DNA from: Gordionus sp. m RMFG-2023
Taxonomy: Eukaryota > Nematomorpha > Gordioida > Chordodea > Parachordodidae
Length of the DNA: 64,000 nt
Assembly (NCBI RefSeq): GCF_954871325.1
Contig: NC_088779.1
Span: forward strand, 2,048,846-2,112,845
Direction of reading: 5' to 3'
Part shown: in pieces, positions 1 through 12,191 of the stretch
How the letters are laid out: every line of letters begins with the position of its first letter
Position numbering within the stretch: position 1 is the first letter of the stretch
Program-made: the position numbers and the translations under genes
The notes under the pieces: generated by a model
What the model was told of the DNA's origin: nothing
Seen by the model: only the letters and a program-made list of their open reading frames with translations
Databases searched by the model: none

Positions 1-560
1 TATAATTATTTTTTGAAGGAGTTAAAAGAACCTTTATAAAAAACGGTTAAACCGGTTTAAACCGGTTCAGTTTTTATTTAGAAATGGAAATAACTTGAAT
101 ATGCAGAATTATATTAACGTGCTCTTATAGTATACTGGCGGTTCCCGCAACACAAGTTTTCTGTAGAAAGGGCTTTTTCGGGGCTAAAATTTGTGTTATC
201 GTCACGAAGAACAAAAAGGAATTCCATTTATACTCGAAAATATATTACTTTATAATAAGTTCAAATAATATATTTAAAAATGAGTTATTTTGAAATCTTA
301 TATATATTTTTTATATATAATTCATAGATTGCTTATTATAACAAAAATAAATTAGAAGATGGTGTTGCTTCAATAAAAATAAAAATTTATAACCGTAATG
401 AACCTTTATAAACCTTTATAATTAGCTGAATGATCCGAACGTTTATAAATTTCTCCTCAAAAACCGTAACCGAAACGTAACCATTATAATTTTTTTACAT
501 ACTGAACCGTAAACCAACCGAACCGTTATAAATAACGGTTCGGGTCCGTGCTTAAGTGTT
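1..560 (+). mobile_element. hAT transposon relic with C-terminal dimerisation domain
   Basis: Positions about 118-260 translate, with one frame change near 158, to the hAT C-terminal dimerisation region. ILAVPATQV is followed by SVERAFSGLKFVLSSRRTK, the hallmark block of hAT transposases. The flanks are rich in short 'aacggtt/aaccgtt' words (42-72 and 455-545), as in the relic at 2870-3646. No intact reading frame survives. The left end lies before the window, and the right end is probably near 550. Confidence 0.7.
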
Positions 561-891
561 CAATTGCAATAATCCAGTTATTTGATAAATATATTTTTTA
601 ATATTTTTTAAAATAAAACAAAAAAGTCTTAACCTCATCTCCTTTTCATTTTATTATATGCCTTAATTTTATACTATTTACTTATTTTTTTAAATTCTCT
701 TTTTAAATCTCTTATTTTTGGTTTAAATTATATGGTGCCGGCCGCAAAAAAAAATAGAAGAAAAAGTTAATTATATTATTTATTTATTTTTTTTCATGGG
801 GGAATTCGGAATTTTTTTTTCTCGAATCCCCACTTTGGGATTCAAGAATCCCACATGATTCCATGTCCCAATACGACATATATATAATTAG

Positions 892-1054
892 CAGAGTTGT
901 TAAAAGATACTTTTTAAATGGATCTAGATACAGATACATCGTCTAAAATAATATCTAGATACCGATATCTTAATCAAAAATCTATCTAGATACAGATACA
1001 GATACCACATTTTTATATCTAGATACAGGGTATCTAGATCCTTTAACAACTCTG
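892..1054. mobile_element. hAT MITE (CAGAGTTGTTAAA family)
   Basis: The inverted ends are CAGAGTTGTTAAA and TTTAACAACTCTG. Perfect 8-bp target duplications ATAATTAG lie at 884-891 and 1055-1062. The interior repeats 'atctagatacagatac'. The ends and interior match the 2.9-kb element at 50482-53389, which probably mobilised it. Confidence 0.92.
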
Positions 1055-1119
1055 ATAATTAGAAAGTATCCTTTCCAACAAATATATAGAAAAAAAATAT
1101 CAAAAATATTTTAAAAAAA

Positions 1120-1290
1120 ATTGGCTCAAGGAAGTGTAGTAGGTTTTGTATGGGAAGTTGAAAGTTGAATAAATATTATTAAAGTTTGGCCCGCCAAAAA
1201 AACAGTAAAATGAAAAAATTTAACCTGATAAATATCTTTTTTAAAAAAATATAATCGATACATATATATATATATCAATACCTATTAATA
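1120..1290 (-). repeat. Gene-upstream conserved block, orphan copy
   Basis: This block contains 'ttggctcaaggaagtgta', 'aataaatattattaaagttt', a 'ggcccgcc' core followed by an A-run, and 'ttaacctgataaatat'. The same ordered words occur just upstream of exon 1 of every gene copy in the window. Here no exon follows. Confidence 0.7.
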
Positions 1291-2149
1291 AAAATAAAGG
1301 GGTCCTCATTAGTTTTTAAAAATATAAAAAACCGTATTTCAAATGCCAATTTTTTTGGATATCACATTTTCATAATCAATTACCAAAAATCAATATTTTA
1401 TATATGATTTTTCAATATCGCGATCATTTTTACGAATCGTGATTAGAGGTGGACACTGTCCTTATTTTTTTTTTCGCGGCCTGCTCACTTCACGGTAACA
1501 ATATTTACGCGGTTTTCACGGTCGTTGTTAAAAAAAAATTATTTTAACCCTTAACCAACCGCTAACGAAAGAAAAATATTTTGACATTTTTTTTTATTTT
1601 TCAAATTCTCTAAACTTTATTACTTTTTATTCTATTTTGAATTTATTTTATCCATTCAATTTTTTTTTTTAATTGCTTTCGTTTTTCCTCTAATAAGATA
1701 CTGGCCTATAGAAAAAAAATATAATCGAAACTTCATATTTACATCATTATTTGTTTTATGAGCGATAGAACTTTTTTAATTCTAACAACTTTTATCGGTA
1801 GATGCTGTCTCGTCTTTCATCAGAATCGGAATATTAATCTAGAAATTCTGTAAAATGTTTCATTAGGAATATTGTACTTTTTTTTTTATGTGTGCACAAG
1901 GATTAATGAGAAAATTTAAAAAAGATAGTAGGTGGTCCTTATGAATTTGGTAGAATAAATCATTTAGCAATTACAAAATTTATATAAATTTTTGCCCTTT
2001 TATCGTCTTCTAAAAGGTTAAGACTTTTAGAAAAATCTTTCCTTTAAAAAGAAATATTGTCTTTTAGGGGGTTTTGATTATTATTATATCAACTTTCTGA
2101 AGGCTCACAAAATTTTACTTCATTTATAATGTGATTAGGATCTTCGCTC

Positions 2150-4900
2150 ACAATATCTAAGTATTCTTTGAATTTTTTTTTGTATCTCTTTTATCTAATT
2201 TATATTTCTTCATATTGGCTCTAACTTTACGCATCGAAGTTTTGGCCTTCTTCATTTACGTGAGCCCATCACTTTCAAACTCTTAACCTTATTTCCTATA
2301 TAGTTTATAGGGCTTCTCATTGTGTGCCCATACCACTTAAGTGTGTTAACCATTATCTTAGTTTTAATAGTCACTACCTTTAAACTACTTAGTATTCTTG
2401 TACCGCGCACTTTATAGCAATCATCCTCAGCATTCTCATTTCCATAGTTTGTAAACTTCTCTCGTCTGATTCTTTGGTTGCCCATGTTTCCACCATATAG
2501 AATAGTTGGTTGTACTATGGAACTGTAAATTTTTCCCTTCAATTTGTTTGGGATACTAAAGAGCACTCCAGATAAAGATCTCTACTATAACCACCGTTGA
2601 TTAATTTTACTCTTTATCTCTTTCTCTATTGTGCAGATTGTTTGTATAGTGGAACCAAATATTTGCAGCTTTCAATTGCCGATATCTGCCATTCATTTAT
2701 ATTAATGCTCTCTATTTTATTTCCCCCTATCACCTATATTCCCTCTTTTCTCTGTTTACATTTAGTCAACGCTTTTCTAGAATATTAATCCAATTCACTA
2801 ATCTTTCTTTCATTTCATCCTTAGATTCGGCAAGTATCCCAATATTATCTACAAATATCATATTCCACACAGAGATCCAGACCGAACCATTAAATCGCTA
2901 AAACGGTATTTTTATCAAACCTAAACGGAAACTAAACCGCTAAAAACTCTAGCCGAACCTGAACCGAACCGCTAAATTGGTGTAAATTATTACTAATATA
3001 TTGCAAAAATTTTAATTATATTCAAATTTTTTTTTAAAGATTATCATCAATCACATTTCATTGATATAAGTGTCAGTCATAATTTTTACAAATTTTAGTA
3101 TATTGCTATTTTACAACAGTTTTTAAATATTTTAAGCTTATAAAATTATAATGCCCTATGAAAATTAAACCCAATATATAAATTATTTACACATAGTATT
3201 ATAAATGACCCATCAAATCTGATATCATAGGGGCAGTGCCGGCTACCCAAGTTAGTGTGGAAAGATGTTTATCAACAATTAAATTTATACCATCTCCTTT
3301 CACATGTAATTTGAGTGAGACGAATTTTGAAAATATATATATTGTGAAGCTCAATAAAAAATAAATTAAATTAAATTAAATATTTTTCATATTAAAATTA
3401 ATTATTAATTATTAATATTTATTATTTAAATTAAATATTATTTTATAATGTGCAATTAATAAAAATGAAGGTTATATATGTGTTTTTAATGATGAAATAA
3501 AAAAAATATTCTTCCCCTATACATAATTCGAATGTAGTTTTGAAAACAAAATTCAAACCAGTTTTTAGAAGTTTGAATCGAACCGATATTTTAATTTTTA
3601 TCCGTACCTGAACCGAACCCATATTCGTTTTCGGTTAGGATCCCTGATTCCACGGACTGTTTGAGGTATAGACTGTGCTAATACATCTATTACTGTTATG
3701 AAGAGAAGTGGGCTGAAAGTCGACCCTTGATGAACTCCCTCGGCTATTGCGAAGCCTGCTGAAGTACCAGTTGTACTCCAGACGATTGTTGTATGGACCA
3801 TATACCTATCCTGTATTATTATTATATATTTTTCGGGAACCTTTTTTTTGTGTATTCTTGGGATTATATCGAAGGCCTTTTCTAGATCGAGAAAGACCAT
3901 TAGCTTTTTGTCCTTTTCTCTGTATTTTTCACTCATTTGTCTGATTGCGTGGATTGCATCAGTCGTTGATCTTCCTAGGCATAAAGCTATTTCGACTATG
4001 TCTCTTAACTTTTTTTTCTATTATTTTTTCGTAAATATTAAGACGTGTGACATATATTTTATGCCCCTGTAATTTTGACAATTGTGTGGATCCCCTTTAT
4101 CTTTGAAGATAGGAACTAGATATCTCTGCCTCCATTTTCGAGGAATCTCTTCGTATCCTATTTTATTGTACAGATTTGTGAAAAAATGTAATTCTCCATC
4201 TCATCATGCTTTAAGGCTTTCTATAAAAATATACTCCTAGCTTTGTTGTTTTTCATATGTTTGAGGCATGTGATTATTTCTTGTTCCGTTACTGGTTGTA
4301 TAAGGTTTTGACATGGGGAATGTTCAATTAGATATATGTGGGGATTAAAGTTCAGAAGCTACTGATAATATTCTTTCCATCTATTCATCATTTCTTTTTC
4401 CTTTATTATCAATTTCCCATCTTTATTTTTGAGTACTTTCGGAGTTCTGTTTATATCCCTAGAATTCTTTTCTCGTTGTTTGGCTAATCTGTATACTTTA
4501 TTTTCTTTTGCCCCTCTTTAGTAATTTTTTTTCGTAAATGTCATCGTATGCAATTGCTTTGGCCCTAGCCACCGCCTTTGTAGGTATTCTTTTGGACTTT
4601 TTGTATTTTGTCTTGTCATCTGGGTTTTTGGATTTATACCATATTTTATATAGTGGCTTTTTTCCCTTGCCATTTCATCACCATAGTTCTTTGTGCGTTA
4701 CCTCCCATCTCAATCTATAATCTAGATGAAAGGTCTGTCCACATTTTTTCACTAACTTTCGGGGAATTTTTTGTGTTATTGTTTGCATTGATTGCAAATA
4801 CATCTATCATTGATTTTAATATACCCCATTTGATGCATGGTTCTAGTTTTATTTTGTTTTAAGTAGATTTATTTGTTAGGTGTAAATCCATATTAACTTG
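2150..4900 (-). mobile_element. RTE-type LINE, degenerate, interrupted by a hAT
   Basis: This non-LTR retrotransposon lies on the minus strand. From 5' (right) to 3' (left) it has an inter-domain region at 4860-4600 (HQMGYIKIND..., similar to the forward copy at 20520-20710), then RT blocks at 3936-3650 (MVFLDLEKAFDIIPR, VHQGSTFSPLLF, DVLAQSIPQTVRGI). The catalytic-box region resumes at about 2860 as IFVDNIGILAESKDEM, where the usual FADD/FVDD reads FVDN. The C-terminal part is at 2566-2150 (KWYGHTMRS, then KTSMRKVRANMKKYKL). The architecture fits the RTE clade: endonuclease-RT in a single ORF and a C-terminal 'WYGH' motif. Many stops and frame changes make it non-functional. The assembly gap at 4905 may hide its 5' end. 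Confidence 0.85.
2870..3646 (+). mobile_element. hAT relic nested in the LINE RT domain
   Basis: The ends CAGAGATCC and GGATCCCTG form the inverted repeat. The 8-bp target duplication is ATTCCACA (2862-2869) and ATTCCACG (3647-3654). Positions 3232-3350 encode the hAT dimerisation domain AVPATQVSVERCLSTIKF. Removing the element would bring LINE residues QTVRGI and IFVDNIGI together, which confirms the insertion. The element is 777 bp, so most of the transposase is gone. Confidence 0.9.
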
Positions 4901-4904
4901 TGTT

Positions 4905-4914
4905 NNNNNNNNNN
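4905..4914. other. Scaffold gap (10 N)
   Basis: Ten Ns mark an assembly gap of unknown true size beside the 5' part of the minus-strand LINE. Confidence 0.99.
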
Positions 4915-5015
4915 AATAAAGATATACGCAAAAAAGTACCCTAAGGTTTACATATAACTGTCTCGGTGTTTTATTTTTATTTTGTTTAAAAGTATTAAAC
5001 TCTAAATTAATGCTA

Positions 5016-5187
5016 ACAAAAATTATAATATAACATAACTAATATATGCTTCAAATTTACAAAAATTATAATATAACATAACTAATATATGCTTCAAATT
5101 TACAAAAATTATAATATAACATAACTAATATATGCTTCAAATTTACAAAAATTATAATATAACATAACTAATATATGCTTCAAATTT
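5016..5187. repeat. 43-bp tandem repeat, 4 copies
   Basis: The unit starts 'acaaaaattataatataaca' and ends 'gcttcaaattt'. Four nearly identical units start at 5016, 5059, 5102 and 5145. There is no coding signal. Confidence 0.95.
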
Positions 5188-5207
5188 TTATTTTCCATTA
5201 TCGCAAA

Positions 5208-5535
5208 CAGTGGCGTAGCTACGGGGGTGGTTTTCGGGTTTAGACCCCTCCCAGAGCAAATATTTTTTTTATCATAAGATTAATAAGTGACTTTATATCA
5301 AATAAATACCATTAATATTAATATTTTTCTGGTTTTGATGTTCGTGGAAAGATATTATATTACTATTGAAATTATTCTGGATAGTATCATTATAAAGTCA
5401 ATTGAGAATAATCTCCTAAATTGTAATAACATATTATTGATGCATTTAAAACATTTATTTATTATATATTATGAAGATATGGTTATGATTTGTAAGATAA
5501 ACCCGGTCGAAGAAAAATTCCTAGCTACGCCACTG
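5208..5535. mobile_element. hAT-like MITE (CAGTGGCGTAGCTA ends)
   Basis: The left end CAGTGGCGTAGCTA and right end TAGCTACGCCACTG are exact inverted repeats. The 8-bp target duplications are ATCGCAAA (5200-5207) and ATCGCTAA (5536-5543). The 328-bp interior is AT-rich and holds an 88-codon open frame with no recognisable domain, which I treat as chance. Confidence 0.9.
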
Positions 5536-5689
5536 ATCGCTAATCATCTTTAATATAATAGATTTGTTAAAGATTTTTTTGTTTGTTTCCAATATCGAAC
5601 AATCAATCACATAAATTCGTTCATTTTAAATATTGACCATTATTAGATTTTATTTCTAATTTTCTAATTAATCTTTATATATATATATA

Positions 5690-6832
5690 ATTATTAAAAA
5701 AAAAAACAATTAAAATAAAAAAACAATATGTTTTTTTATTTTTGCACAACCCTCAAAAAATAAATGACAATCAAATATATAATATATAACAAAACAGATT
5801 TAAAAAATACATTAAAAATTGGATATTTTAATTTTCGTTTTTTCTTTATATATATATTCTCCTTTTTCTAAATTCCTTTAAAATATATTTCAATATAAAT
5901 TATATTTTTATAAATTTACCTTAATTCATTGGTTGTCCTCGATAACCAATCTCCAAAAATTGATGCATTTTATTATAATAATTTGAAAAATCAAAAGGAA
6001 TAGTAAATTCGTTAAGAATTGATGTTACATTATTAATTATTTCGTTTCGAGTATTTGGTCGGGGATTGATCGACCTATATTTGTTCTTTTAACACTCCAA
6101 AAAAAATTTCTATCGGGTTTAGTTGCGGCGAATAGGGTGGCAAATATTCTATTCGCGCTCTAAAACAATCAATGAGGTGGCTTTTATGGATGGATGCATT
6201 GTCCATAACAATAACTGCATCACTCGGTATAATATTAATTAGTGCATTCATATAATCTCTAAAGTATCACACCATCGATTCCCATAGTGCCCATAATATA
6301 CTTATATTCTTACCCTTAGATGGCGGGACTTTAACACTTGGCGTAACATTATATGGGGCCCAGGCATAAATTCATTCGCTCTCTCTCGGGTACCGATAAT
6401 AATTTTTGTACTATATCAATTTTTTCCTTATTCCAGTTAGTATATTTTATTCTTGGAATAACCGATGTTGGATCAGTAATAGAATCACCACTTGCAGAGG
6501 AAGAATTGATCATATGGAAATTATTTGTAATATTAGGTATTGAATTTGAATTAGATAAAACAGGATCAGGATTTAATGTAAATGAATTTGTATTACTAGA
6601 TAAAATTTGTCGTATATTAAACATTTGAAAAAAATATTAAACTCTATTTTATAAAAAAAATTAAGTTATATAAAAATTGTAAATGCAAAAAAATTACCGT
6701 ATGTATTTTTTAAATCTGTTTTGTTATATATTATGTATTTGATTGTCATTTATTTTTTATGGGTTGTGCAAAAATAAAAAAACATATTGTTATTTTATTT
6801 TAATTGTTTGTTTTTTTTAAAATAATTTCCCC
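5690..6832 (-). mobile_element. Tc1/mariner-superfamily relic with ~120-bp inverted ends
   Basis: Long terminal inverted repeats lie at about 5690-5819 and 6709-6832 (shared 'ttgtgcaaaaataaaaa' and 'atttgattgtcatttatt'). The minus-strand interior encodes the end of a DDE transposase: SKGKNISILWALWE around 6320-6260, VIVMDNASIHKSHLIDCF and EYLPPYSPQLNPIEIFFGVL around 6220-6080. These are the second-D and PP-Y-SP-LNPIE motifs of the IS630/Tc1/mariner DDE domain. A separate 91-codon open frame, 6624-6349, covers the N-terminal side. The DNA-binding domain and first catalytic D appear to be missing, so this is an internally deleted copy. Confidence 0.8.
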
Positions 6833-7025
6833 TATATATATAGTTAGCAAAGTGTGCTAAATGAATTTTTTTCTAATGTACAACAAACAAGAATTATTCT
6901 AAAATTAAATTAAATATTAATATATTAAATAATCACAACACAATATTTGATTTCGAAATAATTTTTTATGCCCCAATTTTGATTGGATAACATTTTATTT
7001 TGACGCGAAACGAGCGACGCCAATT

Positions 7026-9450
7026 TTAGGTACCACTGTAACCCATACTCACAATTTTGCTTTTGGTATTGATCTGTATAAAATAAATTAAATTTATTTT
7101 AAAAAAGAAATTATTATTTCCAACTATATTTAATTTTGTTTTAAATTTTAACAGCTTTTTCCTTAGTTGGCTGTAATTTATATTCGAGGAAATTTATCCA
7201 AATATGTTTCACAAAATAGACTAAAGAGAATGAAAAAAAGTAAAAAGTTAAGAAGAAAAAAGATAAGCTTTGGAAGAACAGGTAAGATTAAATAAAATAA
7301 AATTTAAAAAAAAAATGAATGAAGCAATGAATGAATTGAGACGGAAACTTACGACGACTATCGTTGGATTGTTAGAATTATTCATTAAAAAGACCATTGA
7401 GAACCTTTTGTAACCGCGTAATTCTTGGGTGTCGCCAAGATTTCCAGTAGTTAGCCTCAAGTCAGTGCCAGCAATAGTTCCCGCCTGATAAACGCCCTTA
7501 TTGTATTGAAAATTTATATCGGCCCCATTTACGACACCTTTAATTGAATAGATAAATTGAAAAGATAATATATAAATTATGATAATGGAATCAATTGAAT
7601 CTATATATCAGATACCTGCCGGATTTTTTTATTTGTGATTTTTGCAGCTAATAATGACGATTTCAAATATTTGGTTTTAAATATACGGTCCTGCACGGCG
7701 CGGATGCGGGCCGGGCCTACAAGTCTTTGATATATATATATAATATTAATATACTTATTTGTGTTGCTGTTGCTAATAGGTACAGATAAATTTCAAAATT
7801 GCAGTCATTGTTGTCTTTATTTATCACAAAAGTCATTGGAAAGTCGGTCCCTTAATAAAAAATAATAAAGAAGAAAAAAAAAGGAGAAATTAAAAAATGA
7901 AGGAAGAAGAAAAAAATAATAAATCAAAATAAAATTTACCATAATAGGATGCCATATTTTTGGTTGCCGTGAATGCTAGAGGAATGTTATTGAGCTTAAC
8001 TGAGCATGCAGCTGAGAGAAATAAAAATAGAAAGATAATATTATTACTTCTTTATTTCCTTCTCTTTTTTTTTTCTAATGGGTTTTGGAGATTGAAAGGA
8101 TGATTGATGTGGAGTCGCAATTTATTGAACTATGTTAGTTTTATCCATTCAAACCATAAAAATATGCTTTTTAACAGGAATAATGTGATCGATACCTTCT
8201 CAAAAACCTTCCCTAGTAAATGGATCTCAGTTCCGGAATTCATTTCTTTCTAAAATTCGATGATTTTACCATTAAATAGGTGGAGGGCCTTCAGCAGGGA
8301 GATCCATGTTTTTTTATACTCTCTGGCAACATATGTAATCAGGTAGCAGACAGTTTAGGACGCCATGCGCTGCATGGTAAATTCATAACGAAAATTTATC
8401 AACACAACAAATTTCATACACTTATTGCTAAATTTTTCTGTAAGGCAAATCTCCCGTGCATTCCTGAATTCACGTTAGGCATAGATAAAAAAAATACCCT
8501 GACGGCAAAACTATAGTCTCATCAGGCAAACCTTTGATCCGGAGATTTTACTTGCACAGACCCCCCCCCCCCCCCCACATTTCTTGCCCCTTCTAACAGT
8601 ATACATGACCCCACTTCTCAGTGCTGAGTCGTTAAAATGTCAAAAACATTCTCACCTCGTGGGTTGATACCAACTTCGTCCCCATCGTAGCTATATCACC
8701 TTGCCCATTTGGGCAAGAGTGGCAATGAATCTTTTTAAAACGGTTTCGAAATCCACAAGGAAAAAAAAGGAACACATATCTCTCCTCTTTTTATAAAACA
8801 TAACGAAACGTTGATATTCTAATATTTAAAAAATTATTGGCTCGAATTATTCACTTGGCATTTCTCTTCTTTTTAATTAATTTTTTATTTTAAATATTTT
8901 TCACGTTGTTATTTTTAATATAAATTTATATGTAAAATTTTTAGAATTAATATATATGTTATATATATTAATTATAAATGAAAAAAAATGAATTATTATA
9001 TAACCACCCCCTTGCAAAGCAAAGCAGTGCAGAGATTCTTTTAATGGGATAAAAAAAAATTGTAAAAGACAATTAGGGTACAAGTCAAAAATATATGTTG
9101 TTCTATCGCTTGAATCCTAACCATGATAAAAGGTTCCAATTTAGCAGAGTTGTTAAAAGATACTTTTTAAATGGATCATCTAGATACAGATACAACGTCT
9201 AAAATAATATCTAGATACCGATATTTTAATTAAAAATCTATCTAGATACAGATACCTCATTTTTATATCTTGATGCAGGATCTAGATAAACTACCCTGCA
9301 ATTTAGTAATAGTTTTTTTTTTTAAATTTATTATTTTAAATTATTAGTTGATGATTATTTTTTCATCTTCTTACCATCAGTAACACCGACCCAAAAATTC
9401 GTCGCTCCTAGAATCCCAAAAAGAACCAATGACACTAATTTATTATTCAT
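7026..9450 (-). CDS. Small secreted protein family, copy A (subfamily 1), intact
   Basis: Unrecognised secreted protein of 158 aa. The exons are 9450-9375, 8011-7940, 7850-7755, 7537-7353 and 7073-7026, all with GT-AG junctions and phases 1,1,1,0. Exon 1 is a signal peptide (MNNKLVSLVLFGILGATNFW, then VGVTD). The mature chain starts near AACSVKLNNIPLAFTATK and continues with SYYGTDFPMTFVINKD, NFQYNKGVYQAGTIAG, NLGDTQELRGYKRF and ends INTKSKIVSMGYSGT. The conserved cysteines are Cys28 and Cys66, which could form one disulfide. Alternating hydrophobic/polar residues suggest a beta-rich extracellular domain (inference). No stop or frameshift is present. Intron 3 carries a MITE (7609-7729) and intron 1 another (9145-9298). 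The duplicated upstream block lies at 9650-9990. I do not recognise the family and assign no function. Confidence 0.85.
7609..7729. mobile_element. hAT MITE (GC-rich 'gggccgggcc' family), decayed
   Basis: The left end is 'cagatacctgccgg' and the right end 'gggcctacaagtctttg'. The 8-bp flanks are CTATATAT (7601-7608) and ATATATAT (7730-7737). It resembles the MITEs at 11998 and 18967. It sits in intron 3 of copy A, clear of both splice sites. Confidence 0.65.
8105..9100 (-). repeat. Conserved intron-1 segment of subfamily 1
   Basis: This segment of intron 1 recurs in the same gene-relative orientation at 41900-42410 (+) and 53880-54500 (-), and its first ~80 bp recur at 49740-49820 (+). It holds a long C-run on the plus strand (about 8559-8577), 'cagtgctgagtcgttaa' and 'aggtggaggg'. 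Short open frames on the plus strand differ between copies, so a protein is not supported. Confidence 0.6.
9145..9298. mobile_element. hAT MITE (CAGAGTTGTTAAA family)
   Basis: The left end CAGAGTTGTTAAAAGATAC is intact and the right end is decayed (ACTACCCTG). Perfect target duplications CAATTTAG lie at 9137-9144 and 9299-9306. It lies in intron 1 of copy A. Confidence 0.9.
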
Positions 9451-9649
9451 AAATGAAACTATAATTTTTATAAATTATATATATTTTTTTTAAATTAATT
9501 TAAAATTTTTTTTAATAAATAAAGTTTATATAATGATTGAAAATTTAAATGATCAAAGGATAAGGAAGAAGAGATGATATAAAATTTAAAAAAAATATTG
9601 TAGGTTTAGTTGAGTAAATAAGTAATAAAAATGTCCCTTAATTATTAAA

Positions 9650-9990
9650 AAATTTTTAAACTTGGCTCAAGGAAATGTGATTTTAAGATTAAAAAGTTAA
9701 ATAAATATTATTAAAGTTTTTTGGGACCTGCCCAAAAAAATATATAGTTGAAATTAAAATATTAACCTGATTAAATATAAAATAAAATAGTAATAAAAAG
9801 GTCTTTTTATCCATCATTTAAAAAAAAAAAATATAATATAAATTTTAAAAACTTGGCTCGAAAGAAATGTAGTGTTAGGATGAAAAAGTTAAAATTTAAG
9901 TAAATATTGTAAAGTTTTTTGGGACCTGCCCAAAAAAACGGTAAAATTAAAAATTAACCCTGATAAATATATATTTAATTTTTTTTTAAA
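9650..9990 (-). promoter_or_regulatory. Upstream conserved block of copy A, present twice
   Basis: Two tandem versions (about 9650-9775 and 9840-9965) share 'aacttggctc', 'taaatattattaaagttttt', 'gggacctgcccaaaaaa' and 'attaaccctgat'. They lie about 200-500 bp upstream of the copy A start codon. The same block stands before the other family members. A regulatory role is inferred only from this constant position. Confidence 0.45.
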
Positions 9991-10056
9991 TAATTATCAA
10001 TCCCTGTAAATAAATATAAAAATTTTAGTTTTAAAATGATAATCTTAATATTACAT

Positions 10057-10800
10057 TTATAATCGATACAAATCAATAATAAATTTTATATTTGAAATAA
10101 GGTTTAGGGGCCAGACTCTGACGTAGGGAGTATCCATCTTTGGGATCCCTTGTAGCAGAGTCACGAAGACCCAGTTCTTTAAGGTCAGGGCATGAGAGCC
10201 ATGACATAGCTTATCGTTGCTTTGAGAGCCCGCGAAAATGAATAAGAGGTCTTCGGGTTGGCTCCTCGATTTTAAGATAAGCAACGGAGTCACCAACTAA
10301 AGGCGTATCCCAGTCGCCCTTCTGTACTGAGGAAGTATCGACTAATAAAAGCGATTTATAGAGATCAATTGCCTGCAAAGGGTCAGGATGTGTTTATGAT
10401 TGTGCGTATGATGGGCTCGCGATACTAACGAGATAATATATGAACGCATTAACGGAAAGTAGCGAGGAGTATCATCTGGGATTTGTTAGTAAGATATCCT
10501 GTAAAACCAAGATAGATCTCCAAATTTAAGATTGAGTATATCTTCTGGGCGTTTAATCTCAACAAGCTCATGGGTAATGGGGATTTAACATCATCTTAGA
10601 AAATTCGCGACGAATGGAAGTGTACATAAAATTCTCCAAATTAGAAGGTAGTTCTTCAATATAGGAAGGAAACTTGCTGGGCTGGGAGGCGTGATAGTGT
10701 ATCGCGCAAGAGGGATATCTGCAGGGAACTTGTGTATAAAAACATAAATTCTCATAATAATTTCCCATATTCGAGTCTATCTTTCGTATTACATATGTTA
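10057..10800 (-). mobile_element. RT-element relic, C-terminal region
   Basis: Minus-strand frames give KGDWDTPLVGDSVAYLK near 10330, then pieces resembling a GSHA...FKELG motif near 10190. The same motif ends the element at 15700-18750 (FGSKAQRFFKELGKRI) and the fragment at 21550-21800. Several frame changes break it. Base composition is visibly less AT-rich than the surroundings, which fits former coding DNA. Confidence 0.5.
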
Positions 10801-11990
10801 ACCTAAAAGAAGTCGTTTTAAGATTTTTTTGTTTATTTATTATAGCCTTATTTACGATATTTACGCAAGAGGCTTACACAGGATTACGCTGATTTTAGCT
10901 AAAATAATATAATGTAAGCATCGAGATTTGACAAACAGGTTTCCAATCATCTCTGGCAGCTTGGAAAAAAAATCATTAGGCTAACCTAGTGTTGTTATAG
11001 TTATAATCTAAATCGAGACGTTTAGTTAAAATCTACCCGAACCGGGCTTGCTAATAACACTATCCGGCGGTACCCGTATTTTTCAATTCCCCTTAATTTA
11101 TATTAATTTTTAAGTAATAGTTTATTTAATATATATATATAATACAGTTCATGCCCTTTAAAGATATATAGTGGGAGTACACTTTGCGTATGCGATTGCA
11201 TGTCTAATCTAGTTTTTTTCAGATTTTCTTCAGTAAATGATTGAGGATTTCCGAACTTATACATCGTTTGCTTCTCTTAGTATGTTGCGATGCATTTTTT
11301 TTAACTTACTTGGAAGTAGATATCTCTGAACGTGTCGATGATTCTGACCCTTTCGAATTAGTAATCTTTAACTCACCAACACGACACGATGGATTTGCCC
11401 CTTTTATTTACCAATAAAAATAATTATGTATATTTTTATATTGGTTGCCTGACAAGTTGTATTGAGATAATATGGTTAAAGATAAAGAGCCACTTTTAAA
11501 ATTTTTAATATCATAAAATAGTGATATTTAAAATGTAACGCTCTTATTAATAATGGTAATCCTATATTATAAACTTAATATTAAAATTAGTGGCTATATT
11601 TACGTTGATAGAAAGCCACACTTTTGGCCAAGTAAAACAGCTGATCTAAGCTTGGACTCTCTCATTCCTATCTAATTAGATTCATACATTTAGGGGGTGC
11701 AACGCACCAGGGCAGGCTGCGGGTTACCTGCACACGCAAGTGACAAAGCCGCTTACTTAAAGGCCCACGGAAAATGAAGATAGAATAAAATAATAATAAC
11801 CCGATTAAATATGGCTATGATTAATGGGAGTTTTGGGCTAGTTTAATTTAAAGTAATTTTGAAGCAAAGAGTTATATGGAGTAAAATAAAGTGTATTACT
11901 AAGGTGAACTCTTAATAATTTAACCAAGTGCTCATATCCGAGTTAGGATATTGCCCATAATAGCTATCACACATCAAGCCGAATGCAAGG
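10800..11990. other. Non-coding spacer
   Basis: This is AT-rich sequence without supported coding. Some hAT-type end words ('tagtgttgtta' near 10988) occur without a partner. A short GC-richer patch at 11690-11770 matches nothing I recognise. Confidence 0.5.
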
Positions 11991-11997
11991 TATATAT

Positions 11998-12191
11998 TAG
12001 AGACCTGCAGGCCCGGCCCTAAGTCCTCTGGAATCATCATTATTAGTTATAGAAATTAAAAATAATTACAATATGTTTTTTTTAAATCCGGGTCGGGCCT
12101 GAAAATATAAAACCCGGGCCGGGTCGAATAAATTCTTTAAAAATATATCCGGGAAGGCCGGGCCATGCAATTTATACCTCTCAGGTCTCCG
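11998..12191. mobile_element. hAT MITE (GGCCCGGCC family)
   Basis: The ends are TAGAGACCTG and CAGGTCTCCG (each one change from CAGAGACCTG), with GC-rich subterminal 'caggcccggccc' and 'ggccgggcc'. Perfect 8-bp duplications GTATATAT lie at 11990-11997 and 12192-12199. Confidence 0.88.

Larger units (their letters stand above)
560..2130 (-). repeat. Orphan inverted copy of the gene-upstream region
   Basis: Read on the minus strand this stretch resembles the sequence upstream of the secreted-protein genes at 35770-37080 and 43140-44270 (+), and its first half resembles 26820-27370 (+). Landmarks shared with the gene-proximal copies are the 'cgatattga' / 'gaaaatgatcgcgat' words near 1420, 'gacgagacagc' near 1810 and 'ggaaagatttt' near 2035. 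No exon 1 follows it in the direction a gene would be expected, so the attached gene is missing or was never copied. A hAT MITE interrupts it at 892-1054. Confidence 0.65.

Noticed and set aside
5287-5553. 88-codon open frame inside a MITE
   Set aside because: Low-complexity I/L/N-rich translation that extends past the element end into the target site.
8280-8516. Open frame in intron 1 of copy A
   Set aside because: The homologous segments in relic E and pseudogene H do not conserve the protein.
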